Below are positions 55,743-64,000 of a stretch of 64,000 nucleotides of DNA, one piece after another (position 1 is the stretch's first letter; each line of letters starts with the position of its first letter). Made by a program: the position numbers and the translations under genes. Under the pieces are notes generated by a model. The model made no database searches. It was given only the letters and a program-made list of their open reading frames with translations, and was not told the DNA's origin. The DNA comes from Patulibacter sp040675535 (GTDB lineage: Bacteria > Actinomycetota > Thermoleophilia > Solirubrobacterales > Solirubrobacteraceae): NCBI RefSeq assembly GCF_040675535.1, contig NZ_JBFAPC010000002.1, forward strand, positions 19,501-83,500, written 5' to 3'.

Positions 55743-56819
55743 ATGCTCGTACCCTCCGCCCTCAGGGGCCGCACCGGCGTGGTCGCCGGCGGCCTGCTCA
55801 TCGCCCTGCTGCTGTTCGCGGTCCTCCCGCGCGTCGCGCCCGGCGCCCAGAGCAGCTCCCAGCTGCAGGGCACGATCGACCAGCAGAAGGGCCGGGAGCG
55901 CCAGCTGCGCACGACCGCCCAGAAGCTCGGGGCGCTCGAGGCCTCGGCGTCGAAGGCCGTCGCCGCCGCTCAGGGCCGGCTCGCGGAGGTCCAGCAGGAG
56001 TACGGCGTCGCCCAGGGCAAGCTGACGGCGACGACCACGAACCTGCGGACGACCCGCGCGAAGCTCGTCCGCCTGCGCCGGAAGCTGGAGCAGGGCCGCG
56101 ACCAGCTCGCCGCCGTGCTGCGCAACCGCTACACCGCCGACCGCCCCGGCGTCATCGACGTCGTCGTGAGCTCCAAGGGCTTCTCCCAGCTGCTCGAGCG
56201 GATCGACTTCCTCAAGCGCGTCCAGGCCAGCGACACGAAGCTCGTCGACCTCGTCCGCGACTCCCGCGACGCCGCGAAGACCGACGAGGCGCAGTTCGCG
56301 AGGCTCCGCGTGACGCAGGCGCGGGAGGCCCAGCAGGCCGCCACCCGCCGCGACGCCATGGCGTCGATGACCGCCGGGCTGGAGCAGCGCCGCGCGTCGC
56401 TGGCCCAGGCGCACCAGGCCCGCGTCGACGCGCTCTCCAACGCCCGCGCCAAGCGCCGCGGCGCCGAGAGGACGCTCGCGAAGCTCGAGGCCGCGCAGGC
56501 CAAGGCCGCCAAGCAGTACACCGCCCCGTCCGCCACGCCCCGCGCCGTCGGCGGTAGCAAAGGCGGCGGCAGCAGCTGGGCGATCCCGTGGGCGATCGTG
56601 CAGTGCGAGTCCGGCGGCCAGAACTTCACGCCGAACTACCTCGGCGCCTCCGGCTATTACCAGTTCATGCCGGCGACCTGGAAGGCCCTGGGCGGCAGCA
56701 CCCCGAACGCCTACCAGGCGTCCAAGGCCGAGCAGGACCGCCTCGCCGCGAAGCTCTGGAACGGCGGCGCCGGCGCCCGGAATTGGGACTGTGCGGCCAT
56801 CGTGGGCATCACCGGCTGA
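55743..56819 (+). CDS. secreted coiled-coil protein with C-terminal transglycosylase/Rpf-like domain
   Basis: 358 residues. A membrane/signal segment (VVAGGLLIALLLFAVLPRVA) starts it. Residues 40-270 are a long coiled coil (QKGRERQLRTTAQKLGALEA and GLEQRRASLAQAHQARVDA) like the FtsX-linked wall hydrolase regulators. The last 80 residues (WAIVQCESGGQNFTPNYLGA, SGYYQFMPATWKALGG) form a lysozyme-fold Rpf/transglycosylase domain with catalytic Glu in CESGG. By its shape it could be the hydrolase that FtsEX controls; this is inference. The 3' end is 9 bp from the convergent asnB. Confidence 0.85.
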   Translation: MLVPSALRGRTGVVAGGLLIALLLFAVLPRVAPGAQSSSQLQGTIDQQKGRERQLRTTAQKLGALEASASKAVAAAQGRLAEVQQEYGVAQGKLTATTTNLRTTRAKLVRLRRKLEQGRDQLAAVLRNRYTADRPGVIDVVVSSKGFSQLLERIDFLKRVQASDTKLVDLVRDSRDAAKTDEAQFARLRVTQAREAQQAATRRDAMASMTAGLEQRRASLAQAHQARVDALSNARAKRRGAERTLAKLEAAQAKAAKQYTAPSATPRAVGGSKGGGSSWAIPWAIVQCESGGQNFTPNYLGASGYYQFMPATWKALGGSTPNAYQASKAEQDRLAAKLWNGGAGARNWDCAAIVGITG

Positions 56820-56828
56820 GGCCGGCGC

Positions 56829-58409
56829 TCACGACCGCGCGAAGCGGCTCATCGTCCGCTCCGGGCGGACGCCGCCCAGGTGCTTGGCGTAGATCCGGTG
56901 GTACGCGAGCTCCTCGCGGGTGCGCAGCGGCGGGTCGACGATCGTGCGCTCGCGCTCGAACTCGTCCTCGGTGATCGTCCGCTCCAGGGTGTCCTGGAGG
57001 ACCTCGGCCGCGCCGGAGCCGTCGCCGAACTGCTCCTTCGGGCGCCAGAGGATCGCGTCCGGCAGCCAGCCGTCGAACGCGTGGCGCAGGACGCGCTTCT
57101 CGAGCTGCTGCGGCTTCGTCGTGTCCGACGCCTTCCAGCCGGGCGCGAGGGAGAGCGCCTGCGCGATGACCTCGCGGTCCAGGAACGGCACGCGGGCCTC
57201 GAGGCCGTGGGCCATCGTCACGCGGTCGGCGCGCTGGAGGTTCAGGTCGTGCAGGCCGCGGATCGTGCGGACGAGCTCGCCGTGCAGGTCCTCCGGCTCC
57301 GCGAAGTCGTCGTGGTAGTAGTCGTAGCCCGCGTAGAGCTCGTCCGCGCCCTCGCCGGTGAGGACGACCTTCACGTGCTCGGCGGCCAGGCGGGCGAGGA
57401 ACCAGTTCGGCACCGACGAGCGCACGAGGGAGGGGTCGAACGACTCGATCGAGCGGATCACCTCGTCGAGCGCGGCCGCGGCGTCGGCGGCCGTGTAGAG
57501 CGCCTCGTGGTGCTCGGTGCCGAGGTGCTCGGCGACGACCCGCGCGGCGAGGATGTCCGACGAGCCCTCGGTGCCGACCGCGAACGTCTTCAGCGTCCGG
57601 CCACGGGCCTTCAGGAAGTCCTGCGCGAGCGCGGCGATCAGGCTGGAGTCCAGGCCGCCGGAGAGGAAGACGCCGACGTCGACGTCGGCCATCATGTGGC
57701 GGTCGACCGAGTCCGCGAGCGTCTCCCGCGTCGACCGCAGGATGTCGTCCGGGATCGGCGCGCCGGGCTCGCTCGGGCCCGGCAGCTTCGGCACGTCGAT
57801 CGCCTCCGGCGGCACCGCGTCGGCGAAGCGGACCAGGCCGTGCTCCGGCGTCCACGCGCAGCCCGGGGGGAAGGTCTCGACCGCCCAGCGCCAGTCCTCG
57901 TCGAACGCGCGGATCTCGGACGCGAAGCGGACCTGCCCGTCGCGGCGCGCCCAGTAGAGCGGCTTGATCCCGATCGGGTCCCGCGCGGCGAGGAACGTGA
58001 TCCAGTCCGGCTTGTTCTCCGGATCCGGGTTCGGCGGGCCGGCGAGGCAGATCGCCCACATGCCGCGCAGCTCGGCGAGCGCCTCGACGCCGCGCTCGAC
58101 GACGAGGTGCAGCGCGACCTCGTTGTCCGACGCGGTGTCGAAGAGCGCGCCGTCGAGCGTCTGGCGGACGTCGTCGTGGTTGTAGACCTCGCCGTTGCCG
58201 ACGAGCCACAGGGTGCGGTCGCCGAGCGGCTGGCGGCCCCCCGCGAGGTCGACGATCGAGAGGCGCGTGTGGCCGAGCCACGCGACGTCGTCGACCGCCA
58301 CCTGGCCGATGTCGTCCGGGCCGCGGTGCGTCAGCCGCGACAGCATCCGGACCCCGGCCTCGGCGTCGGGCGAGCTGCCCGAGGCGTACACGGCGGCGAT
58401 TCCACACAT
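56829..58409 (-). CDS. asnB: asparagine synthase (glutamine-hydrolysing)
   Basis: 526 residues. Class II amidotransferase: Cys2 is the nucleophile (MCGIAAVYA), then HRGPDD, HTRLSIVDLAGGRQPLGD and NGEVYNHDDVR. The synthetase domain has GVFLSGGLDSSLIAALAQ (ATP PP-loop), LTGEGADELYAGYDYY and MAHGLEARVPFLDREV. It makes asparagine from aspartate and glutamine. TAGCGT (58423-58418) ends 8 nt before the ATG. Typical length is 550-640, so this is a short form. Confidence 0.93.
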   Translation of the reverse strand: MCGIAAVYASGSSPDAEAGVRMLSRLTHRGPDDIGQVAVDDVAWLGHTRLSIVDLAGGRQPLGDRTLWLVGNGEVYNHDDVRQTLDGALFDTASDNEVALHLVVERGVEALAELRGMWAICLAGPPNPDPENKPDWITFLAARDPIGIKPLYWARRDGQVRFASEIRAFDEDWRWAVETFPPGCAWTPEHGLVRFADAVPPEAIDVPKLPGPSEPGAPIPDDILRSTRETLADSVDRHMMADVDVGVFLSGGLDSSLIAALAQDFLKARGRTLKTFAVGTEGSSDILAARVVAEHLGTEHHEALYTAADAAAALDEVIRSIESFDPSLVRSSVPNWFLARLAAEHVKVVLTGEGADELYAGYDYYHDDFAEPEDLHGELVRTIRGLHDLNLQRADRVTMAHGLEARVPFLDREVIAQALSLAPGWKASDTTKPQQLEKRVLRHAFDGWLPDAILWRPKEQFGDGSGAAEVLQDTLERTITEDEFERERTIVDPPLRTREELAYHRIYAKHLGGVRPERTMSRFARS

Positions 58410-58611
58410 GCACGTTCACGCTAGACCATGGTCGGGCCCGCGCCCTTGGACCGTCGTCGGGAGCGGCGGCGATCCGGCGTGTCGGAGACGGGGGCGGCCG
58501 ACGGGCCGGTCCGGCGTCCGGTCCGCCCGGCGGCGCGGACGTCGCCCTCGACGTCGCCGGCCCGGGACGCGGCGCCGATCGGCGCCGCACCGGCTCGTCC
58601 CGCCGGAACGA

Positions 58612-58642
58612 CCGAGGCCCGCGTCGTGGACGCGGGCCTCGG
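58612..58642 (-). terminator. terminator downstream of the desaturase gene
   Basis: A 14-bp perfect stem: CCGAGGCCCGCGTC (58612-58625) and GACGCGGGCCTCGG (58629-58642) with a 3-base loop. On the minus strand it is followed by TCGTTCCGG, the same tail as after hpf and ftsX. Confidence 0.85.
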
Positions 58643-58675
58643 GAACGGCGGGGTGCGGGCCGGAGCCCCCAGCGG

Positions 58676-59641
58676 TCAGTCCGCGGCGACCGCGGAGCGC
58701 GTGTCGGCCTTCACGGCGCCGGGCAGCATCGTCGCCTGCTTCTCGCGGCTGATGTAGACGGGCTTGCTCATCAGGCCCGCCTTGACGAAGCCCCGGATGA
58801 CGAGCGCGGAGAGGTCGACCTCGTACCAGCGGAAGCCGTGCGACGCGGCGCGCGGGAACGCGTGGTGGTTGTGGTGCCACGACTCGCCGAGGGAGAGGAT
58901 CGCAAGCACCGGGTTGTTGCGCGAGTGGTCGTCGATGTCGAAGCGGCGGTAGCCCGAGAAGTGGCAGATCGAGTTGATCGACCACGTGACGTGGTGGATG
59001 AAGAAGACCTTGACGAGCCCGGCCCAGATGAACGTCTGCAGGCCGCCGGCGACGTCGCCGTGGTAGGCCCAGCCGGCGAAGAACGGGATCGCGAGGGCGA
59101 TCAGCGCGATGTACGGAAAGGCCTTGGAGATGCGGACGAGACCCTTGTCGCGGAGCAGGTCCGGCGTGTGCTTGCGGGGCCAGCCGCGCTCGATCTCCGT
59201 GGACCAGAGCCAGCCGACGTGCGCGTGCCAGAGGCCGCGGAGCCCCTCGCCACCGCCGACGTGCGGGGAGTGCGGGTCGCCCTCCTGGTCGGTGTGCGCG
59301 TGGTGCTTGCGGTGGTCGGCCGCCCAGATCAGGGCGGGGCCCTCGATCGCCGTGGAGCCGGCGATCACGAACATGTAGCGGACCCACGGCTTGGCCTGGA
59401 CGGCGCCGTGCGTCAGCAGCCGGTGGTAGCCGATCGTGATCCCGAACGCGGAGATCAGGTACATGCCGACGGCCATCGCGATGTCGAACCCGGTGACGGC
59501 CGAGTTCCACAGGAGCACGATCGCGATCAGGACCCCGATGAACGGGATCGTGACCGCGACGATGTTGATCCAGCGCGTGGCGCGGGACATCGTCTTGTGC
59601 TCGCGCACCACGGTGTTGTTCTGATCGCGGACCTCTGCCAT
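58676..59641 (-). CDS. acyl-CoA (delta-9) fatty acid desaturase
   Basis: 321 residues. Three His boxes bind the di-iron centre: HRLLTH, HRKHHAH and HNHHAF. There are four membrane segments between them (NIVAVTIPFIGVLIAIVLLW and FVIAGSTAIEGPALIWAA), as in stearoyl-CoA desaturases. It would introduce the delta-9 double bond, changing membrane fluidity. TACCCT (59654-59649) ends 7 nt before the ATG. The 314-bp gap upstream has no gene; it contains only this promoter and GC-rich sequence. Confidence 0.92.
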   Translation of the reverse strand: MAEVRDQNNTVVREHKTMSRATRWINIVAVTIPFIGVLIAIVLLWNSAVTGFDIAMAVGMYLISAFGITIGYHRLLTHGAVQAKPWVRYMFVIAGSTAIEGPALIWAADHRKHHAHTDQEGDPHSPHVGGGEGLRGLWHAHVGWLWSTEIERGWPRKHTPDLLRDKGLVRISKAFPYIALIALAIPFFAGWAYHGDVAGGLQTFIWAGLVKVFFIHHVTWSINSICHFSGYRRFDIDDHSRNNPVLAILSLGESWHHNHHAFPRAASHGFRWYEVDLSALVIRGFVKAGLMSKPVYISREKQATMLPGAVKADTRSAVAAD

Positions 59642-59955
59642 GGGACTCAGGGTATGCGCAGGGGCCTCGGGATTCTGTCCCCTCAGGCGAGAACCGGTCC
59701 GCCGGTTTTCATCACGTCGTGAGTGTTTCCGCCGTGACGCGGTGGCTGGCGGGAGGCGCGCCGGCGTCCGTTTGCGCACGACGGGTCGCCGAACGGGGGG
59801 CAGGTGGCGTCGGTTCGTGGCTCGGCGGCCGCGCTCGCGACGGCGGGAGCGGTCGGTGGGCACGGACCCCGCGTCGCGCTTGCGCGGCTCGTCGGCGGCC
59901 GCGGCGCGCGGCCCGGGCCGGCGGGCCCCCGGTCGCGTCGCCACTCGGCGGGCCG

Positions 59956-60720
59956 TCAGCGCGTCGCCCAGGGCTCCGTCGAGCGCGCCACCCGGTGCGC
60001 GGCGAGCGCGACCGAGACGGACACGGCGGCGGCCAGCCCGAGGGCCGCGGCGGGGGAGACCTCGAGCACCAGCAGCCCGCCCGCCAGTGCTCCGAACCCC
60101 ATGGCCGCGACCGCCGCGACGCGTCGCAGACCCGCGCCGCCGGGGCCGCCGAAGCCGCCCGGTCCTCCGAAGATCCGGGCGTCGGCCGCGAGCCCCGTCA
60201 GCGTGAGGGTCAGGACGGTCGTCGTCAGGTCGGGGACCGCGAGCCGGCGGGCGACCGCGTTCTGGGCGCCCATCGGGATCGCCAGGACGGCGATGAGGAC
60301 GTAGCGCCGCGCGCCGTCCACGGGCTCGTCGGCGCCCAGGGCCGCGACGACGCCGACCAGCAGCAGGACGGCGCCGAACGCGGCGCTGGTGCGCAGGAGC
60401 CCGCCGCGGTGGTGGCCCAGGCGCCGTCCGAGCGCCCCGCCCACGCCGGCGCCGACGAGGAACAGCGCGATCGCCGCCAGCGACGCCGGGATCGACAGGT
60501 CGGGCGCGCCGGCGAGCGCGAACCCGAGCAGGACGACGTTGCCGGTCATGTTCGCGACGAAGACGTGACCGAGGGCGACGTAGCTGACCGCGTCGACGAT
60601 CCCGGTCAGGACGGTCAGCCCGACGAGCAGCGGCGGCAGGGGCCCGTGGGCGGACCACGGCGCCAGCAGGCCGCGCCGCCCGGCGGGCTCGTCGGCGGGC
60701 GGGGCGTCCACGGCGGCCAT
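59956..60720 (-). CDS. DUF1275 (YoaK-like) membrane protein
   Basis: 254 residues from the ATG at 60720; a GTG at 60762 is also in frame. Six or seven membrane segments. The family opens LLVGLTVLTGIVDAVSYVAL, then GHVFVANMTGNVVLLGFAL and VLIAVLAIPMGAQNAVARRL, matching YoaK/DUF1275. The function of the family is unknown. A Gly/Ala/Phe-rich loop (ARIFGGPGGFGGPGGAG) is unusual. It faces the DCC-protein gene. Confidence 0.85.
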   Translation of the reverse strand: MAAVDAPPADEPAGRRGLLAPWSAHGPLPPLLVGLTVLTGIVDAVSYVALGHVFVANMTGNVVLLGFALAGAPDLSIPASLAAIALFLVGAGVGGALGRRLGHHRGGLLRTSAAFGAVLLLVGVVAALGADEPVDGARRYVLIAVLAIPMGAQNAVARRLAVPDLTTTVLTLTLTGLAADARIFGGPGGFGGPGGAGLRRVAAVAAMGFGALAGGLLVLEVSPAAALGLAAAVSVSVALAAHRVARSTEPWATR

Positions 60721-60976
60721 GACGGAAGTGTCGCCGGTCGACCGGGCGTCCTCGGCGGCCACGGGGGTGGAGCCGGTCGCGGCGCGTCGTCGGCGAGGCC
60801 GGCGGGGGCGGCACCGGGGCGGCGGGGTCAGCGGGGTCGGCGGAGGCGGGTCCGGGGCGGCGGGGTGCTCCGGGGCGGCGGCGGTTCGGGTCGGCAGGGA
60901 CGGCTGCGGGTCCGCGGGAGCCGCTCCGGGACGGGCGTCCGTGGTGGTCGCCTCCGCGACCGGGTATGAACCGGGG

Positions 60977-61420
60977 ATGGCCGACCCCGCGCTCCTGTTC
61001 TACGACCGAGAGTGCCGCTTCTGCGTGTGGGGCGTCGTGCACCTCGCGCGGGCCGCCCGTCCGGGCGCGTTCCGGCTCGCGGCGATCCAGGGGCCGCTCG
61101 GCGACGAGCACCTCGGACACCTCGACGGCACGACCCGGCTGGCGTCGTGGCACCTGTGGGATGGCGAGCGGCTGCGCAGCCAGGCGGACGTGCTCGACGG
61201 GCTCGCGCCGCGGACGTCGGCGCCGTGGGCGCGGGCCGCGATCGGGGTCGGCCGGCTGATCCCTCGGCCGCTCGCGTCGGTCGCGTACCGGGCGATGGCG
61301 CGGAACCGCGTGCCGATCTCGCGGCTGATCCCGGACGGCGCGAAGCGGCGCTCGGCCGCGAGGCTCGCGGATCTGGCGGCGGACACCGGGCTGCCGGGGT
61401 CGGGGGTGCGGGACGCCTGA
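60977..61420 (+). CDS. DCC family thiol-disulfide oxidoreductase-like protein
   Basis: 147 residues. The family motif DxxCxxC is YDRECRFC near the N-terminus. The rest is LASWHLWDGERLRSQADVLD and AYRAMARNRVPISRLIP, as in YuxK/DCC proteins, which are thioredoxin-fold-like and of unknown role. TATGAA at 60965-60970 is 6 nt before the ATG. The 256-bp region upstream is GC-rich repeat-like sequence shared with the divergent DUF1275 promoter. Confidence 0.85.
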   Translation: MADPALLFYDRECRFCVWGVVHLARAARPGAFRLAAIQGPLGDEHLGHLDGTTRLASWHLWDGERLRSQADVLDGLAPRTSAPWARAAIGVGRLIPRPLASVAYRAMARNRVPISRLIPDGAKRRSAARLADLAADTGLPGSGVRDA

Positions 61421-61470
61421 CGCGCCCGAGTGCCGGCGGGTCGGGGCGGGACGCCCCGTCCTGGCTGGGG

Positions 61471-61812
61471 GGTCGGTCGATCGTCGGCCAGGGGGTGTCC
61501 GGGATCGACCGCGCGGGCCGGGGTTCGGCTCGGCGGGGTGGGGGTCGGTCGATCGTCGGCCAGGGGGTGTCCGGGATTGACCGCGGGGGCGGGGCCCGGG
61601 TCCCGCCTGGTGGGGGTCGGTCGATCGTCGGCCAGGGGGTGTCCGGGATTGACCGCGCGGGCCGGGGTTCGGCTCGGCGGGGTGGGGGTCGGTCGATCGT
61701 CGGCCAGGGGGTGTCCGGGATCGACCGCGCGGGCCGGGGTTCGGCTCGGCGGGGTGGGGGTCGGTCGATCGTCGGCCGGACGGTGTCTCGGTGCGACCGA
61801 CCGGGGGGTCAG
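61471..61812 (+). repeat. five-unit tandem repeat, 72-bp period
   Basis: Units start at 61471, 61543, 61615, 61687 and 61759, exactly 72 bp apart. Each begins GGTCGGTCGATCGTCGGCC. CGGTCGATC (left) pairs with GATCGACCG (right, GATTGACCG in two copies). Unit 2 diverges in its second half and unit 5 breaks up after about 35 bp. It lies between the DCC gene and the nucleotidyltransferase gene, touching the latter's 3' end. Confidence 0.9.
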
Positions 61813-62819
61813 AAGAGGACGAACTCGCGGGCCAGCGGGCTGAGGTTCGTCTCGAAGAGGAGGGCGAGCAGGCCCTGCTCGAACTCCTTCGCCAGGCGGC
61901 GGACCTCGCGGAAGCGCGGGTCCCCCGCGGCGGACTCGCGCGTCAGGCCGTTCAGGTGCGCGCGCATCTCGGGGTCGCCGAGCAGGCCGAGCCAGCGGTC
62001 GTAGGCACCGAGCGCGCGGACGCCCTCGTCGATCGCGTCGTGGCGCAGGAACGCGTGGGCGAGCCGGTCCGTCGGCGGGGCCTGCAGCGCGTCGAGGAGG
62101 AACGCGCGCTGCTCGTCCCGCCGGTGCAGGTGGCAGTGCAGGACGGGGATCAGGCCGCCGGCGAAGAGGAGCTTGCGGTTCAGGCGCAGCTTCGCGTTGC
62201 GCATGCCCCACTTCTGCTCGTCCGCGCGGGCCTTGCCGGCGAAGTCGACGCAGATCGTGCGCCAGTAGCGGATCAGGTCGTTGAGCAGGAACCGCGGCGG
62301 GCGGTAGTCCTTCGCCTCGCCCGCCAGGTAGCCATCGACGACCTGCTCGAGCGAGCGGCGGTACGCCTCGCGACCGACTACGGGCACCGACTCCAGCAGG
62401 AGCAGCATCCGCTGGGTGAGGTTCGCATTGCCGTCCTCCTCCAGCCCGATGTGGCGGACCATCGGCCCCACGAAGACCTGCTGGCCGAAGATCCCCTGGG
62501 TGCCGGGCTTCGCCTCGCCCATCCCGAGCAGGCCGTCCAGCCGCGAGACCTGCGGCTCGACGGCGGGGGCGCCGTCGTCCGGGCGCTCGCCGTCGACGAG
62601 CACGAGGTAGTCGTCGTCGGACCCGGTGGTCCGCTCGCGGCGGCCCCACGAGCCCATCATCACGACGGACGAGGCGGGGTCGCACGGCGTCCCGCGCAGC
62701 CGGCGCCGGAGGTCGTCGAGGTCGTGCTCGGTCCGGTCGCGGGCGGCGAGCAGCTGCGGGAAGCCGCGGCGCGCGTGCGTCGCGAGCTCGTCCAGCGCGC
62801 CCTGGGGGGTGTCCGTCAC
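61809..62819 (-). CDS. nucleotidyltransferase-fold protein of unknown substrate
   Basis: 336 residues. Pol-beta-type NTase motif: VVMMGSWGRRERTTGSDDDY, with the two acidic residues after GS..R in GSDDDYLVL. The following region (MLLLLESVPVVGREAYRRSL, RYWRTICVDFAGKARADEQK) is helical, like the DUF294/GlnD-type NTases. It is not the CD-NTase of CBASS by motif spacing. GTG start; TAGCGT (62832-62827) is 7 nt before it. It stands alone next to the 72-bp repeat array. Confidence 0.75.
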   Translation of the reverse strand: MTDTPQGALDELATHARRGFPQLLAARDRTEHDLDDLRRRLRGTPCDPASSVVMMGSWGRRERTTGSDDDYLVLVDGERPDDGAPAVEPQVSRLDGLLGMGEAKPGTQGIFGQQVFVGPMVRHIGLEEDGNANLTQRMLLLLESVPVVGREAYRRSLEQVVDGYLAGEAKDYRPPRFLLNDLIRYWRTICVDFAGKARADEQKWGMRNAKLRLNRKLLFAGGLIPVLHCHLHRRDEQRAFLLDALQAPPTDRLAHAFLRHDAIDEGVRALGAYDRWLGLLGDPEMRAHLNGLTRESAAGDPRFREVRRLAKEFEQGLLALLFETNLSPLAREFVLF

Positions 62820-62944
62820 GCGCGGGACGCTACCGCCGCGGGGGCGGGGTCACCGGTCCTGCAACGGCGGGGCCGGGCCGGCGGGGCGCCCGCGGCATCG
62901 GGACGACGGCCGTCGAGGGGTGGAGGAGGCCGGCGGGGCCGGGC

Positions 62945-63646
62945 TCAGCGGCGCGGCAGGTCCGCCTCGAGGATCCACGGCACGTCGCGGCAGCGGGCGA
63001 GGATCGGGCCGAACGCGGCCTCGTCCTCCGCCGTCAGCGGGACGTGGTGGCAGCCCTCGTCGACCGAGGAGACGTGCACGTGGCGCAGGCGGTCGCCGAA
63101 GGCGTCGAGCAGCTCGTGCGCGAGTGCGAGGCTCGGGTCGATCGTGCCGGCGTGCGGGACGTCGAGGCAGAAGCCCGCGTCCGGGAGCGCGGCGAAGTAC
63201 GGCTCGAGCTCGGCGGCGGTGCGGCCGTCGCCCTTGCGCGCGTCCATGTTCTCGAGCACCAGGGTGCGGCCCAGCGCGGCGAAGCGGGCGGGGGCGCGCA
63301 GCACGTCGGGGTGCATCACGACGGCGTCGACCGACGCCGGCAGGGCGGCGAGCAGGGCGACGAGGTCGTCCTCGGGCATCGACAGCTGCTTCGTCGGCGC
63401 GTGCACGCTGACGAAGCGGAACGGCAGCCCGCGGCCGGCGTCGGCGAGCCATGCGCACAGCGACACGAACTCGGGCTCCGAGAGCGCGGCGAGCTCGACG
63501 GCCAGCGTCGAGACGTCCAGCGCGCGGCGCACGAGGAGGTCCCACTGGCCGCGCAGCTCGACGAGGTGCCCGGTCGAGGTCCCCAGCGGGTGGTGGGCCG
63601 AGACCGGCACGCCCACCCGCGCGTCGGCGGTCGCTGAGGAGACCAT
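62945..63646 (-). CDS. sugar phosphate isomerase/epimerase-like TIM-barrel protein
   Basis: 233 residues. The TIM barrel of the AP-endonuclease-2/xylose isomerase-like family has VVMHPDVL, LVLENMDAR, FCLDVPHAG and HVHVSSVDEG, the strand ends that hold metal-binding Glu, Asp and His. These may be sugar isomerases or other metal-dependent enzymes; the substrate is unknown. TAGCGT (63659-63654) ends 7 nt before the ATG. Confidence 0.8.
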   Translation of the reverse strand: MVSSATADARVGVPVSAHHPLGTSTGHLVELRGQWDLLVRRALDVSTLAVELAALSEPEFVSLCAWLADAGRGLPFRFVSVHAPTKQLSMPEDDLVALLAALPASVDAVVMHPDVLRAPARFAALGRTLVLENMDARKGDGRTAAELEPYFAALPDAGFCLDVPHAGTIDPSLALAHELLDAFGDRLRHVHVSSVDEGCHHVPLTAEDEAAFGPILARCRDVPWILEADLPRR

Positions 63647-63889
63647 GCGATCCACGCTAGGCCCCGGCCCGGACGCGACGGGCGGGCGCTCGGCAACCCC
63701 CTGCAAACGGCCGGGTCGGCCGCGCGCGGGGCGTCGTCCGGGGGTCGTTCGGTGGTGGTCGGTCGTCGTCATCCGGGCGTCGTCGCGGCCGTCCGGGGGC
63801 CGCGGGGTCGTCGAGGGTGACACACCGCGGAGGCTCGCGGAGACGTCTCGCCCGCTCCTTGCGGGAATCCGTCGGCGACGGGAGGCGGC

Positions 63890-64000
63890 GTGCACGGACG
63901 GGACATGGTGGACGACTTCGCCCCCGACGTCGTCGTCGCGGACATCCTCACGCTCGGCCCCGCGCTGGCGGCCGAGCTGCGCGGCGTCCCCGTCGCGACG
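63890..64000 (+). CDS. probable glycosyltransferase, 3' end outside window
   Basis: The visible 37 codons read VHGRDMVDDFAPDVVVADIL then TLGPALAAELRGVPVAT, the signature around the middle of MGT-type glycosyltransferases. The start at GTG 63890 follows GGAGG closely. If right, the usual first 100 residues (N-terminal sugar-acceptor half) are absent; an ATG at 63905 is a second option. A short reading outside the window is needed to decide. Confidence 0.45.
   Translation, partial: MHGRDMVDDFAPDVVVADILTLGPALAAELRGVPVAT

Noticed and set aside
61471..61812. Possible CRISPR array
   Set aside because: Units are 72 bp with no spacers between identical repeats and no cas genes nearby; it is a tandem repeat.
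61809..62819. CD-NTase of a CBASS defence system
   Set aside because: The motif spacing is that of DUF294/GlnD-type nucleotidyltransferases and no CBASS effector or sensor gene is adjacent.

Overview
The window is high-GC actinobacterial DNA. FtsEX, SmpB and tmRNA lie close together, the tmRNA tag is of the actinobacterial type (ADSHEYALAA), and there is an ECF sigma factor with a SnoaL-like tail and a PucR-type regulator. Many genes begin 5-9 nt after a TANNNT -10 box, so much of the transcription looks leaderless. I infer class Thermoleophilia (Solirubrobacterales, Patulibacter/Conexibacter-like); that placement is from general features, not a search.

Region 1 (1-27.6 kb) is a housekeeping backbone. 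It holds a sugar nucleotidyltransferase (cut by the window edge), CtaG-type protein, ComF-like phosphoribosyltransferase, GroES, a short hibernation factor, SecA, a GNAT enzyme, RF2, an acyl-CoA dehydrogenase, NadC-NadA, an isochorismatase-fold hydrolase, an M16 peptidase, a DipZ-type CcdA/thioredoxin fusion, FtsE-FtsX, a carboxy-terminal protease, RNase R, SmpB, an F420-reductase-like protein, an M3 oligopeptidase, a second GNAT enzyme, an AI-2E/PerM-type membrane protein and ssrA. Protein export, translation rescue, NAD synthesis and division-coupled wall remodelling dominate. A 66-bp palindromic repeat recurs between these genes.

Region 2 (27.6-43.5 kb) starts exactly at the 3' end of ssrA, a classic integration site, and looks like an old genomic island. 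It carries a serine-recombinase remnant, three secreted-protein operons, two membrane-anchored LuxR-type regulators, a truncated secreted-protein gene, an IS256-family element with a frameshifted transposase, a frameshifted small gene and a zeta-type toxin with its antitoxin. The three secreted-protein operons share an upstream element with an identical 26-nt core. That element, with the regulator pair placed among the operons, is the best candidate here for an undescribed system.

Region 3 (43.5-64 kb) returns to chromosomal content. It has a stand-alone receiver protein, a secreted metalloprotease, a quinone oxidoreductase/CoA-transferase pair, an alpha/beta hydrolase, a SigG-like sigma factor, a thiolase facing an aldehyde dehydrogenase, a PucR-type regulator, an Rpf/lysozyme-fold wall enzyme, asparagine synthase, an acyl-CoA desaturase, a DUF1275 protein, a DCC protein, a five-copy 72-bp tandem repeat, a nucleotidyltransferase, a TIM-barrel isomerase-like protein and the start of a probable glycosyltransferase. 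The thiolase and the acyl-CoA dehydrogenase of region 1 share a 19-nt upstream motif, hinting at a fatty-acid regulon.
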